A DNA stretch of 20,623 bases, taken from Saccoglossus kowalevskii (taxonomy: Eukaryota > Hemichordata > Enteropneusta > Harrimaniidae). The number at the start of each line of letters is the position of its first letter. The stretch's first letter is position 1. The DNA lies in NCBI RefSeq assembly GCF_000003605.2, contig NW_003129372.1, forward strand, positions 1-20,623. Reading direction: 5' to 3'. Of the stretch, positions 9,792-19,216 are shown piece after piece. The position numbers were made by a program, and so were the translations under genes. Under the pieces are notes generated by a model, which saw nothing but the letters and a program-made list of their open reading frames with translations, made no database searches and was not told the DNA's origin.

Positions 9792-11142
9792 CAGCCAGGC
9801 GTGATCTAATCTTATCTATTCAATTATCAATATCTTCAGTGTCATCACGGTGAATAGGAAAAACATGATTCTTGATGTTGTTGGTAAAATCTGTATAAAT
9901 ATGCACAGGCGATGCTTGATAAAATGTCACGCACATATCGGTTAAATAATTGCACTTTATTTGAAGAATCACGTCACCTTAAATAATAAATATACCGGTA
10001 AAAACTTTATAAAAAAATCACAAAATTACGTTCAATAAGAGAAGATTCGAATCAAAATGTGATTTGCGCGTACAACCTGTGAATCGTTGCCATGTCATAC
10101 ATAGTCTGATGTTATGTTACGTTACATTGTTTTAGCTATACAAATGTAATTACGTAATGTTGCATTATGTTATTTTAGTCATATTTTCCGACTTTGACAA
10201 ACGAGAATGAACTGTTGCTATTTTCTTTAGGTAAATATGTTATCATAAATATACATAATATGAAATTTTTATTATCGTAACGGGAGACAGTGGCACACAG
10301 TTAAGCGGTGTTCTAGTATTATGTTATTACCGTCATTAAAGACAATGAAACAATTACGCTACGGTCATGTAACATGTTATTACATTATACAGTTACATGA
10401 ACTTCATGTATTATGTCGTTTGGAGTTCATGTAATGTCATTACAGTAATGGAAGAAAGATACGTGACGTCCTTGTACTTTTAAAATATTATTACTCATTT
10501 TCGTCCATTGCGAGATCCCGCGTTATGCGTAATATCGAACGTAAAACAGGACAAACAAAAGTCACGGGTGGCGTCAAAACACTGGATTCGACGAAAGCGA
10601 TTTCTGCGCTTATTACTGCAGTGTGCCAGGCCGGATAATATGCTATGCAAATATGATGATGGTCAATTTCGAAGACGTAAAGATATCTAAACGCCATATT
10701 TCTCCCTGAAAGATGCGTATTTTGATATATAGAAATGAGGAATTACAGTTAAAAATCAAATCATTCGGTTTTTGTGGCAGACGTTCGAACCGCGACTTTC
10801 ACGCATAACACGAGATCTCGCAGTGAATTATAGTTTGACGTATGCAATGGCACGAACGGGTGTTGTAAAACAGATGTGATTTACTCATTGCAGTTATTGT
10901 TATTATTTAATGAATGTATCGTTTTAAAACAAAATGTAACTGTTTGAAGTCAGTTACAGTTCACCTACTCATTTTGTTGATCTTTTAAATTTAATTTAAG
11001 TCAACACGCTAGTGACATCTGTCTTTTGGTGGGGGCTTTCTAACACTAACACTAACGATACCCCCAAATAATAACACAAAAGGTGACGGGCATTGACGAC
11101 AAAACGAAGTAACGAACTCAAATTGTTGTCAGAGGGCGTATT
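9792..11142. other. Non-coding spacer downstream of gene B
   Basis: No gene is supported; the overlapping open frames near 10491-10697 on both strands have no recognisable protein features. The 3' UTR of gene B must lie at its right side. Possible minus-strand poly(A) hexamers are ATTAAA at 10990-10995 and, farther off, AATAAA at 10268-10273. A perfect PAR-bZIP/NFIL3-type palindrome ATTACGTAAT is at 10149-10158. Short TAACAC repeats occur near 11041. Confidence 0.45.
10393..10434. repeat. 11-bp perfect inverted repeat
   Basis: TTACATGAACT (10393-10403) and AGTTCATGTAA (10424-10434) are perfect inverted arms around a 20-base loop. They sit in a patch rich in ATGTTATTAC-like words. The patch may be a decayed foldback element; nothing more can be said. 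Confidence 0.5.
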
Positions 11143-11387
11143 TTACTCGAATAAATTTGGGTCCAGATACATTTCCAGAGTTCCGTGCGACTCTTCTTGG
11201 AATCCATTGTTTTCCACTATAGTTGTATATAGTTTGGCGGAAAGCTTCGGCCGACGTGGTTTACTTGGATTGTTGAAATCGACGTGATATAATCCAAATC
11301 TCTCGCTGTACCCTGCTGCCCACTCGAAGTTATCCATCAACGACCAGGCTGTGTAACCTTTGACCTTAACTCCATCCAATTTGATGG
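11143..11387 (-). CDS. Gene B exon 2: C-terminal end of GH1 beta-glycosidase
   Basis: This is the last exon of gene B, residues 485-565. The acceptor is a strong pyrimidine tract ending TTTCAG (AG at 11389-11388); the first two bases complete an Ala codon. It encodes W499 and the NFEW motif (E506, W507), then the usual end of the GH1 domain at ENNGF. The protein stops 19 residues later in a polar, acidic tail. Unlike A and C there is no C-terminal hydrophobic segment, so the N-terminal anchor must do the membrane attachment alone. Confidence 0.92.
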
Positions 11388-12074
11388 CTGAAACAAAGAA
11401 ATAATAATGTTTACAACACTATTATAATACAAAAAAATGAAGATCCAGCCAAATTTCCAAAACGGGTAGCCAAACGATGCGAGGTGTTGTCCAAGCACAC
11501 GAAGTGGAAGCTGAACTGGGTTATTTTGAGTGTTTTTTTGTTTTTTTTAATGGACGACATACAACTAACAACCAGACAAAAGTGAACTAAACCACCAACT
11601 AATGAATGTTATACAGTAACTTTAATAAATAATCCTGGTAATTGTATTTTAACAGATCGGACGATGTTGAAAATAATTGTGTACATGCCATGCACAGCTG
11701 TACACACTCATGATCCGCAATCGTGTCAAGAGTACGGCACATTTAATCATAATGATCGGACGACTGGCGTCAGCTATAGAAAGTCAACCCTATATAAGCG
11801 GGAACTTAAACCGTTATTGATATACCATTACTAGTGAAACTAAATGTTGTAATAAAGACCATTTATACTACATATGATGTCATACTCAATAATAAAGCAC
11901 CATCTACGTTTATAATCGGTGTAACGGTTTCTAGAGCATCCTAATTCACAAACTGAATCGTCATATTTTGGCACTTATTTAACGTCATAAAAACGTATAA
12001 TTTAGTACAGTTGGTCAATAACACAACCTCGTGTTAGATCGCGTGATAATTGGGGCCTAATCGCCGTGACTTAC
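11388..12074 (-). other. Gene B intron (687 bp, phase 1)
   Basis: The donor is the consensus GTAAGT, read down from 12074, and the acceptor is TTTCAG. Position and phase equal those of genes A and C. A 10-bp direct repeat GATCGGACGA occurs at 11655-11664 and 11754-11763, and a TATA/AATAAA pair on the opposite strand is listed separately. Reading past the donor gives 13 extra codons before a stop. Confidence 0.92.
11791..11856 (+). promoter_or_regulatory. Antisense TATA box followed by AATAAA in intron B (solo-LTR-like)
   Basis: On the plus strand, CCCTATATAAGCGGG contains a strong TATA box (TATATAAG, 11791-11798), and AATAAA follows at 11851-11856. A TATA box and a poly(A) hexamer about 60 bp apart in one orientation is the layout of the U3-R part of an LTR. 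I could not find matching LTR ends (TG...CA) with a short target duplication, so a chance pairing or an antisense promoter remains possible. Confidence 0.35.
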
Positions 12075-13527
12075 CTTTCAAGACTTCGTTAATATACGAC
12101 ATGTAATACTGTACCCTTCCAGTGTCGTCCAGATTCTCCGGTTCTCTGGCAGAAAACCCATTTTCAGTTATGTAAATATCTGGATCATTGTATTCTTCTT
12201 TCAACCATTCCAACAGCCGGCGTATCCCCCACGGCACGCCTTTCAGCCAGCCCGATCCTGAACCAGGCCATTTTTTATTGAACCATTTCTGTACACCGTT
12301 GTCTTTCCCCCACCCCGGCGGCACGCTGTTGTCTTCTGGTGCTGGTGCCGTGTACGTCGTCGTGTAGTGATTTAAACCCAGAAAGTCGGAGGTACCCGAT
12401 ATAAACTGTTTCTCTTCTTCGGTAAACTTCGGTAGCCTGGACTCGGTATAGCCTTGCAGACGACTTTTGTTATCGATCCTCGTTTTCATTATTTCTGGGT
12501 AGTCACCGTCGACGAAAATCGGATGAGCAAACCAGCCGATGAAGAACTGTAACAATCGATTTGATGCCTCAACATCCACGGGGTTTGTGCGTTTATATGG
12601 CTCCGCCCAGTCACAGTTCAACGAAATGCCGACGATGCCGCCCTGTTTAGCGCGAAATTCGTTATCGTATGTATGCCATGCGGCGGCGTGGGCTTTAATC
12701 AAATTATGCGCCGCGATGTATGTTTTCATCCCGTCTCCAAGAATACCAGGCGCTTTTACGAAGCTCCCGTAACCCAACTGAGCCACAACCCATGGCTCGT
12801 TTAGAGTGATCCAGTTCTTCACGCGATCGCCGAATCGCATGAAGCAGAGCTTAGCAAAGTTATTGAAATCTTGAACAATTGCAACATTCAACCAACCACC
12901 ATACTTTTTATGCAAATTAAGCGGCAAGTCCCAGTGATATAACGTAACGACTGGCACGATGTTGGCTTCCAGTAATCCGTCGATCAATTCGTTGTAGTAC
13001 CGAATTCCGGCTTCGTTTATACTATTGACCGTACCGTCTGGTAGAAGTCGAGACCAACTGATTGAAAATCGATAGGCTTTTAGTTTCATCTCCTTCAAAA
13101 TTTCGATATCATCGCGCCATTTATGGTAGCTATCGCACGCAACGTCGCCCGACTGTCCCCCATAAATAAGAGTTGGATCATGGGAAAACTCATCCCAAAT
13201 GCTGACACCTTTGCCATCCTCGTTCCAGCCCCCTTCTATCTGATATGCGGAAGTCGCGCTGCTCCACATGAAATCTTCTGGGAAGGTGTCAAAAAGGAAC
13301 GTATCCCTCTCGGCATCGTTGTAGATATTGGGATATACGTAAAAAGCCGAATCTCCTCCGATGCTGCTTATCGCCATGTAAAACATCCAGACCAACAATA
13401 GAACGGCGATTAGCATTACACATAGCGATCGTCGACTGTTACAATGAAACGTGTAACCTCGCGACGTTGCAAAATTGTACATATACGTCCAAGACAAAGC
13501 AGGCTGATTGGTCTGACCGTCAGCCAT
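12075..13527 (-). CDS. Gene B exon 1: type II membrane-anchored GH1 beta-glycosidase
   Basis: This exon encodes residues 1-484 plus the first base of codon 485 of a 565-residue GH1 enzyme. The start at 13527 is the first in-frame ATG and has an ideal animal context (ACCATGG). The N-terminus has no cleavable signal peptide. A 35-residue polar tail with R23, R32 and R33 precedes a hydrophobic segment at about 36-53 ([18 protein letters not shown]), which predicts an N-in, C-out type II protein with the catalytic domain outside or in the lumen. The GH1 domain starts at YVYP (63-66). Key residues are Q96, H198, N243-E244 (acid/base), Y388 and E455 (nucleophile). One sequon is visible at N353. The enzyme should hydrolyse beta-linked glucosides, galactosides or similar; the substrate is unknown. 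The closest gene in layout is C, 1.4 kb upstream. Confidence 0.93.
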
Positions 13528-14892
13528 GGTTCCCACAGAAGATCTTGCATAGACCACGCACTACGTCTGGAGTGATGTACAGTGGCGTGGCATCATGATT
13601 GCCACTGAATCTCGGCACATATGTTACATTCTATTTTCTAGTATGATCCTCTGGCAGCTGGTGCAACACAATAAACAGTGATGGATGCACCAGCGATCGA
13701 CACGAACAAAACAATTTCAACAAACAAAAAAGAGCGTTTTTTCAATCATAATCCTCCGTACTGGCCTCATCGGCAATAATTCTGATTGAGCAAATCCACA
13801 ATCGCGACGAAGATCACAGCAAATATAGATATATGTTTACACCCCTCCCCCATCCACTAATCGTAGACTTATTAGCACGCTATTTGCGAAGCAGTTTGAA
13901 TCAAGGTTCATCTAAAACTATATAACAGTTATCACAATCTCCTATCAACGTAAACCAATGCCACGTACGACAGACCATGGAAGGTACTAACTAAACCGCT
14001 ATGGACAGACTCAACGTACGTAATTCTGCAGATAAATATAGAGAACTAAAATAAACTCATTTAAAATAAAAATCCCCACACAGTTTAGTGTGACCTTTAT
14101 GGAGATACCAGACAGAATAAACGTGCACAATAAAATGGACATAATAACATTTAAAAGCTAAATTTTAATGTGAAAGACGACATTTAATTGAATTTTATTA
14201 TAAATAAAATGTACAGTACATCTGCGGATGTGGCAATCCCATGCAATGCAAACACTCGCAGCGTGCATATGTAACATCATGATGTCTTTCAAAAATGTAA
14301 TAAGGTTCCTAACATTTTTTTATTTTTAATATTTTTGTTTGATACTGTGTATTGATAAATACATTAGATTATGATTTATCATAAACTAAAAACGTTGTAA
14401 CACACAACTAAATATTCCTTCAATGAAACAATTAAATTCTTTACTACGCATGCGCATTGATTAATTTGGTACTATGACAATCACTGCACATATTAGTTTC
14501 TTTGTTAATCTAACGCTTGATATTGTGTGTACTGCAAAAGCTTTATTTTCAGTTTACGGTGAATCATAATTCAATTTGGTGAAACAACAAAATTAAAAAA
14601 TATATGTATTTGTCTATATTTTTCTTTAATAAATCTAAATCATCGGCCATTCACTAAGTCCGGGATTCAGTCTGTGGTCCTTGAACACACGCCAACGAGT
14701 CGGTCGTTACTCAATTTCCGGACAGTGATATCTCAGGGCCGCGGGCGACTATAATTATCGTTTCACGATTATTGTTGCCTTCGTCGTTTTTTATCGGCAA
14801 TTGAACTACCTTGGTATAAATTGTTCTAGTGCATTGTTAATCCCATAATTCTCCTCGACACATGACGTCACACTATTGATTCATAGTTAATC
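13528..14892. other. Intergenic region between genes C and B
   Basis: This stretch must hold the promoter of gene B at its left and the 3' UTR of gene C at its right. No other gene is supported. Near the B start, CAGTGGC (13580-13586) and GCCACTG (13601-13607) form a 7-bp hairpin. An NRF1-like TACGCATGCGCA lies at 14445-14456 and a CRE palindrome TGACGTCA at 14863-14870. The rest is AT-rich, including a T-rich patch near 14314-14337. Confidence 0.5.
14542..14547 (-). terminator. Candidate poly(A) signal of gene C
   Basis: The minus strand reads AATAAA here, about 345 nt beyond the stop codon of gene C, giving a 3' UTR of ordinary length. Nothing else supports its use. Confidence 0.35.
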
Positions 14893-15173
14893 CTATCTAC
14901 ACAAGCAGGTGGACATAATCACGGCTAGCTGCGCGGTAAGTAGTACAAATATCGAAGATGACGTCACCACTGACAGAGAATTTACAAAACCATTGTTATG
15001 AACGAGTTGAGAGTAAAATATAGCAGACTCTTTCTTGTACCTTGGTCGATCCTCGTCGTTGAAGTCGACGTAATATAGACCAAATCTCTCGCTGTATCCA
15101 GCTGCCCACTCGAAGTTATCCATCAGTGACCATGCACAGTAGCCTATAACGTTTACTTGATCTAATTCAATTG
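14893..15173 (-). CDS. Gene C exon 2: C-terminal end of GH1 beta-glycosidase with hydrophobic tail
   Basis: This is the last exon of gene C, residues 553-645. The acceptor is ATTTTAG (AG at 15175-15174), with the same split Ala codon as in A and B. It carries W567 and NFEW (E574, W575). C565 replaces the Thr found in A and B beside the conserved AWS. After NNGF, a Ser/Thr-rich spacer leads into about 15 hydrophobic residues ([15 protein letters not shown]) and a short end, CLCR. This looks like a GPI-attachment signal or a tail anchor, which is surprising in a protein that also has an N-terminal membrane segment. Confidence 0.9.
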
Positions 15174-15569
15174 CTAAAATTAAATTAAAATAACAATAAA
15201 TTTATGGGAAAATAGCTAAATATGCTTGCAAGTGTTGTAACATACGTTCACATCGATTTGAATTATATCATAATATAGAACGATAAATCATATACGAGAA
15301 ATGGCGATTCGATTGTGACGTCACCTGTTGCTGAACCCAACGCAAAAGCAGTGTCCACGTTGTAAATATTCAAACCGGCACAATTGGAGAATTCCCAGAG
15401 AACAATTTACAATATTTTTTTTTATCAATTTATGAGCTTAGGACATTAGTCAGTTGAGATTGTTATGTAATATTTGTGTTGAATACTTTTTTGCGATGTA
15501 ATATTGATATATACGTTCTGGGTTATACTCATGAATTACGCGGCCCCTTTCATTAAACACAGATCTTAC
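15174..15569 (-). other. Gene C intron (396 bp, phase 1)
   Basis: The donor is GTAAGA, read down from 15569, and the acceptor is ATTTTAG. This is the shortest of the three equivalent introns. A CRE palindrome TGACGTCA lies at 15316-15323 inside it. Reading past the donor adds only five codons before a stop. Confidence 0.92.
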
Positions 15570-17226
15570 CTTTCAATACTTCGTCCACGTAAGCCATTAT
15601 GTAATTCATGCGATTTTGGTCATTTATTAATTCGTTCGCATCACTAGTAGAGTAGCCGTTTTCGGTGATGAATATTTTGGGGTCGTTGTACTCCATTTTA
15701 ATCCACTCCAACATTCTCCTCATTCCCCACGGTACGGCCTTAAGCCATGGCGACGCTGATCCAGGCCAATTGTGTCTGTACCACTTATCCAGATTAACGT
15801 CTTGCTCCCATCCCGGCGTCGCGTCTGCGTCATCCGGCATTTCCGTAGCATACACCGTTGTATAGTGATTAAGTCCAAAGAAGTCAGAAGTTCCCCGGAT
15901 GAATTCGCTTTCGACCGATGTGAATTCAGGCAGTCTGCTTGAGTCATTCATGCCTTGTATCCGGCTTTTCTCGAGAATTACGGTTTTCATAACCTCTGGG
16001 TAGTCACCGTTTACGTAGATCGGGTGAGCAAACCATCCAATCGAGAACTGTAGCATACGGTTCGCAACGAAAGGATCCGCTGCTTCGACCCAGTCAGAGT
16101 TCAGAGTGATTCCGATTCTACCCTGTTGGTTGTGCCTGAATTCGTCATCGTAGGTGTGCCATACTTTTGCGTGTGCTTTGATCAAATTGTGTGCTACAAT
16201 ATACGTAGTAAATCCATCATCAGCTATCCCCGGGGCGTGAGCACCACTTCCATAACCCAACTGTGTTATCACCCAGGGTTCGTTGATAGTGATCCACGTT
16301 TTCACCCGATCACCAAACCGTTCAAAGCAAAGTCTGGCATATGAGTTAAAATCTCGTATTATCTGCTCATCCATCCACCCGCCGTATTTATCGTGCAGGG
16401 CCTGTGGAAGATCCCAATGGTACAAGGTTACAACCGGCGTGATACCTGCTTCTAACAGAGCATTAATCAAGCGGTTATAATAAGCGATACCAGCCTCGTT
16501 AACCACAGATAGCGTACCGTCAGGCATTATCCTCGGCCAACTGATTGAAAAGCGGTAAACCTGTACTCCAAGATACTCCAACATCTCTATATCCTCATGC
16601 CACTTGTTGTAGCTATCACATGCGATATCGCCGTTTTCGTTGTTGTAGACGTTACCAGGGCGATGAGTGAACGTGTCCCAAATGCTGTCCCCTTTACCCG
16701 AAAAACCATGCACATCACCGGACCCTTCAATTTGGTACGATGACGTAGCTACTCCCCATAAAAAGTCCTCCGGAAACGTACCAATCATAAATAAATCACG
16801 TTCCGGATTGTTAAAGACACGTGGATAGACATACGACAACTGTTGATTCTCGGCGTTGACAATATAGCCCATTTGATGATCATTCGTCGACCCGCTCGCC
16901 CATAAATAAAAGATTACTAAAGCCAGTGTAATTAAACCTATGCGAAGTAGCATGTTTGGCGACTTCGTCAGTCGACGTAAACGACGACCAGTTGTGGTTA
17001 GTTGAAAATCTCCCCACCACAGACGTATTTTTGTCGACGTGCAGCTGTAAGCATGTTTTGAACGTTCAAGACCTTTATGATAATATTCCTTCATTTTCTC
17101 AAAAAGATCACTACATCGCATTTTCACCATGGGCAAGTAGACCTCCGTTATTCTGGTCTTGATCGACATCGCGCTGGTGTCGACAGAAACCGCACTTCCT
17201 ACTGTTTCGGATTCGCTTTTCATCAT
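15570..17226 (-). CDS. Gene C exon 1: GH1 beta-glycosidase with long cytosolic tail and N-terminal membrane anchor
   Basis: This exon encodes residues 1-552 plus the first base of codon 553 of a 645-residue GH1 enzyme. The start is the first in-frame ATG (17226), with A at -3; a second ATG follows at once. Residues 1-90 are hydrophilic and end in a strongly basic stretch (RRLRR at 81-85, K88). A hydrophobic segment follows at about 93-110 (LLRIGLITLALVIFYLWA). By the positive-inside rule this predicts a type II protein with a 90-residue cytosolic tail. The GH1 domain begins at YVYP (132-135). Active-site residues are Q165, H270, N315-E316 (acid/base), Y455 and E522 (nucleophile). The loop after QIEG is a few residues longer than in A and B. 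One sequon is visible at N427. I recognise no domain in the cytosolic tail. GH1 family is certain, topology likely, substrate unknown. Confidence 0.92.
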
Positions 17227-17995
17227 TTTGTTCCCGGATGAAAACACGTCAATGTTCGTTCAGAGTGATCAAGTACGCTGTCCAGTAGTATGGGTGAGAC
17301 TACGCTGCGCAAGTCTGACCCTACTCGTGCACAATAACATATCTGAATATAAAGAATATGAATATTGCTTTAATTGTTATGCAAATGTTCAAAACAGGTA
17401 ATCCGACCGGCTGCCGCCATACATGATGAGAACATCAGCTGTGCCGTGACTGACCCACTGATGTGTTTTTTTTAACTACACCACCGCGCACTGATTTGTA
17501 CAATTTTCAAACCGCCTTGCAGAACGATAAAATGCTACCATACGACAAACGCCGGGTTTCTTCTATTGCGCAATAAATCTAGGACATAAAGAGTTAATCT
17601 CATTATACGTGGTTGTGTACGAAGCCCTCGCGGGATCTGTACAAGATTACGGATCTACTCTTCGAGCACTCTAATTACACGACTAGTCAAAATGGCCTCT
17701 GCGATGCAAGTCGATGCAACTGCCGCAACCTTTTCTAAATAAACTAGACTAGATACAGTTCTATTACGCTGTGTTGTAAGTACGAAATTTGTAAATCCAC
17801 ATGTGTTTGAACATGCCGACATGTTGCAATGTCACCTGGTGTTTTTTGCATGATTCAGTAAGTCGAGTGATAGTCACTAAGAATTTCTCTAAATATGAAT
17901 GTTTACTACATCACGACATATACAATGTTTCCATTCAACAAAACTATTAGCAGCAGCATCCCATCACGAGATTTGATGAAACTCATCGACGTAGA
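17227..17995. other. Upstream region of gene C
   Basis: No second gene is supported. The promoter of gene C should be here. The minus strand reads TCTTTATATTC near 17352-17362, a weak TATA candidate about 125 bp before the ATG. The remainder is AT-rich with no repeat or element I can name. Confidence 0.4.
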
Positions 17996-18760
17996 TTAAA
18001 TTTATAAAATGGCCAACTGGCAGCCATCTTGAAACAGATCAGCGAAATGAATGCATGTATACGTGACATGGTGCATTAATCACAAATGGAGTTTGAATGT
18101 GATCATTCGATGTTTTCTGAAACACGGGTACACATGAACAAATGCACTGAGACGATTCTGTAATGACATGACGAGAGTTTAATAGTAAAACAACAAACTA
18201 AAATAAGTCAGCCTATTTGAATCTGAACCTGAACAAATGTGTATGTTAATATGTGTGGTATAATGTAGTTGTGAATGTATGTACCAAGTTTGAATGATGG
18301 GTGTTCATGTATAACCCAGACCCGGGATATGGATTTTGATGCATTTATAACATTAAAATGGCCGTCATTCGGCCATCATAACGAATGCATGTGTGGTATG
18401 GTGTATGTCTAATGTATGAATGTAATATAATGGAAAGGCATGCTGAAATAAGAGATATGGCTCTTGAACACCATTCGTTAAAACTAAATAGACGCAGCCA
18501 AGTGGGTCATCTGAAAAACATGCATCAAGATCCTATAATGTCCAATGCATGTACCAAATTTGAATGTAACCCATCCATACGACCGAGATTTGGTTCCGAG
18601 ATGGCCAAAATGATTTTGATAAATGGCCATCTTGTACCGGATCGTGACACGAATGTCCAGGCATTTCAGAAATACAGATGGGGGACGCACGCACGCATGG
18701 AGGTCAATCCACAAATGCTCGTTTTCAGATTGCGTCCGAACAGGGACTATTACTAATTAG
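17996..18760. repeat. Degenerate repeat cluster with TTTGAATG and AAATGGCC modules
   Basis: Related modules recur. ATTTATAA, AAATGGCC, GCCATC and AATGCATGT appear in order at about 17998-18060 and again at about 18342-18392. ATGTACCAAGTTTGAATG (18279-18296) and ATGTACCAAATTTGAATG (18549-18566) head similar stretches. The end is rich in GACGCACGCACG. This resembles decayed copies of a dispersed repeat family of invertebrate genomes. A 123-codon plus-strand open frame (18385-18756) lies inside it, has no recognisable domain, and is probably fortuitous. Confidence 0.5.
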
Positions 18761-19047
18761 TCGGATAATTTAATAATTTCATTATCTTTTTTATTTTCCG
18801 AATCGATCACTGACAATGTGTTTTGCATGGTTTGTTATTTTATAACACGTGAATGTAAATACACACATTGTCATGGTCGAGTAATAGGTCATAATCACAA
18901 GTAAATATACAGCGAGATATACACGCACATACGAACAGGTGGTCCAGACGATGAACTTTCACTCTCACAAATGGCATTTGAGTCGAAGCATTTATACAAG
19001 ACATTATTTGATTTGTTGACAGAACCTTTCAATATACAAGCTGCTTT
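18761..19047. other. Unassigned AT-rich sequence
   Basis: I see no gene, repeat or motif that I can support between the repeat cluster and the promoter-like block to its right. Confidence 0.4.
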
Positions 19048-19121
19048 CTGATTGGCTTCCGGTGTTAGGATTGTGTAGCCAATCAGGCACAGCTTTACAA
19101 GACACTCCTTGACTTATAAAT
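19048..19121 (+). promoter_or_regulatory. Promoter-like block: paired inverted NF-Y boxes plus TATA
   Basis: CTGATTGGCT (19048-19057) and AGCCAATCAG (19077-19086) are perfect inverted copies, and each fits the NF-Y (CCAAT) consensus including its flanks. TATAAAT follows at 19115-19121, about 30 bp after the second box. On the plus strand this order is typical of a TATA promoter with transcription starting near 19145-19150. The first ATG downstream (19190, context GCCATGG) opens only 15 codons before a stop, so any gene here would need a splice soon after or begin farther right. No product can be named. Confidence 0.45.
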
Positions 19122-19197
19122 GGCACTGGTAAAACATGCTTGACAGATAAAGTAGCGTTAGTCATTTGACTGTGAACGTGAACGTTGCCATGGTTAT

Positions 19198-19216
19198 TAC
19201 TACGAAGTTCGTAGTA
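19198..19216. repeat. 19-bp perfect odd-centred palindrome
   Basis: TACTACGAA and TTCGTAGTA are exact inverted arms around a single G. It lies about 80 bp downstream of the TATA sequence and could be a dimeric protein-binding site or, in RNA, a 7-bp hairpin with a 5-base loop. Function is unknown. Confidence 0.55.

Noticed and set aside
10491-10697. Overlapping small frames on both strands
   Set aside because: They mirror each other with no conserved motif, which is typical of chance open frames.
11041-11056. TAACAC repeats as telomere-like sequence
   Set aside because: Only a few units, and the motif is not TTAGGG or another known animal telomere repeat.
13528-13557. Upstream extension of gene B to 13557, and likewise gene C to 17247
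   Set aside because: Both extended frames begin with GTG, not ATG. The first ATGs (13527, 17226) have good initiation contexts.
18385-18756. 123-codon plus-strand open frame
   Set aside because: No recognisable domain, it lies inside a degenerate repeat, and a similarly long opposite-strand frame overlaps it.
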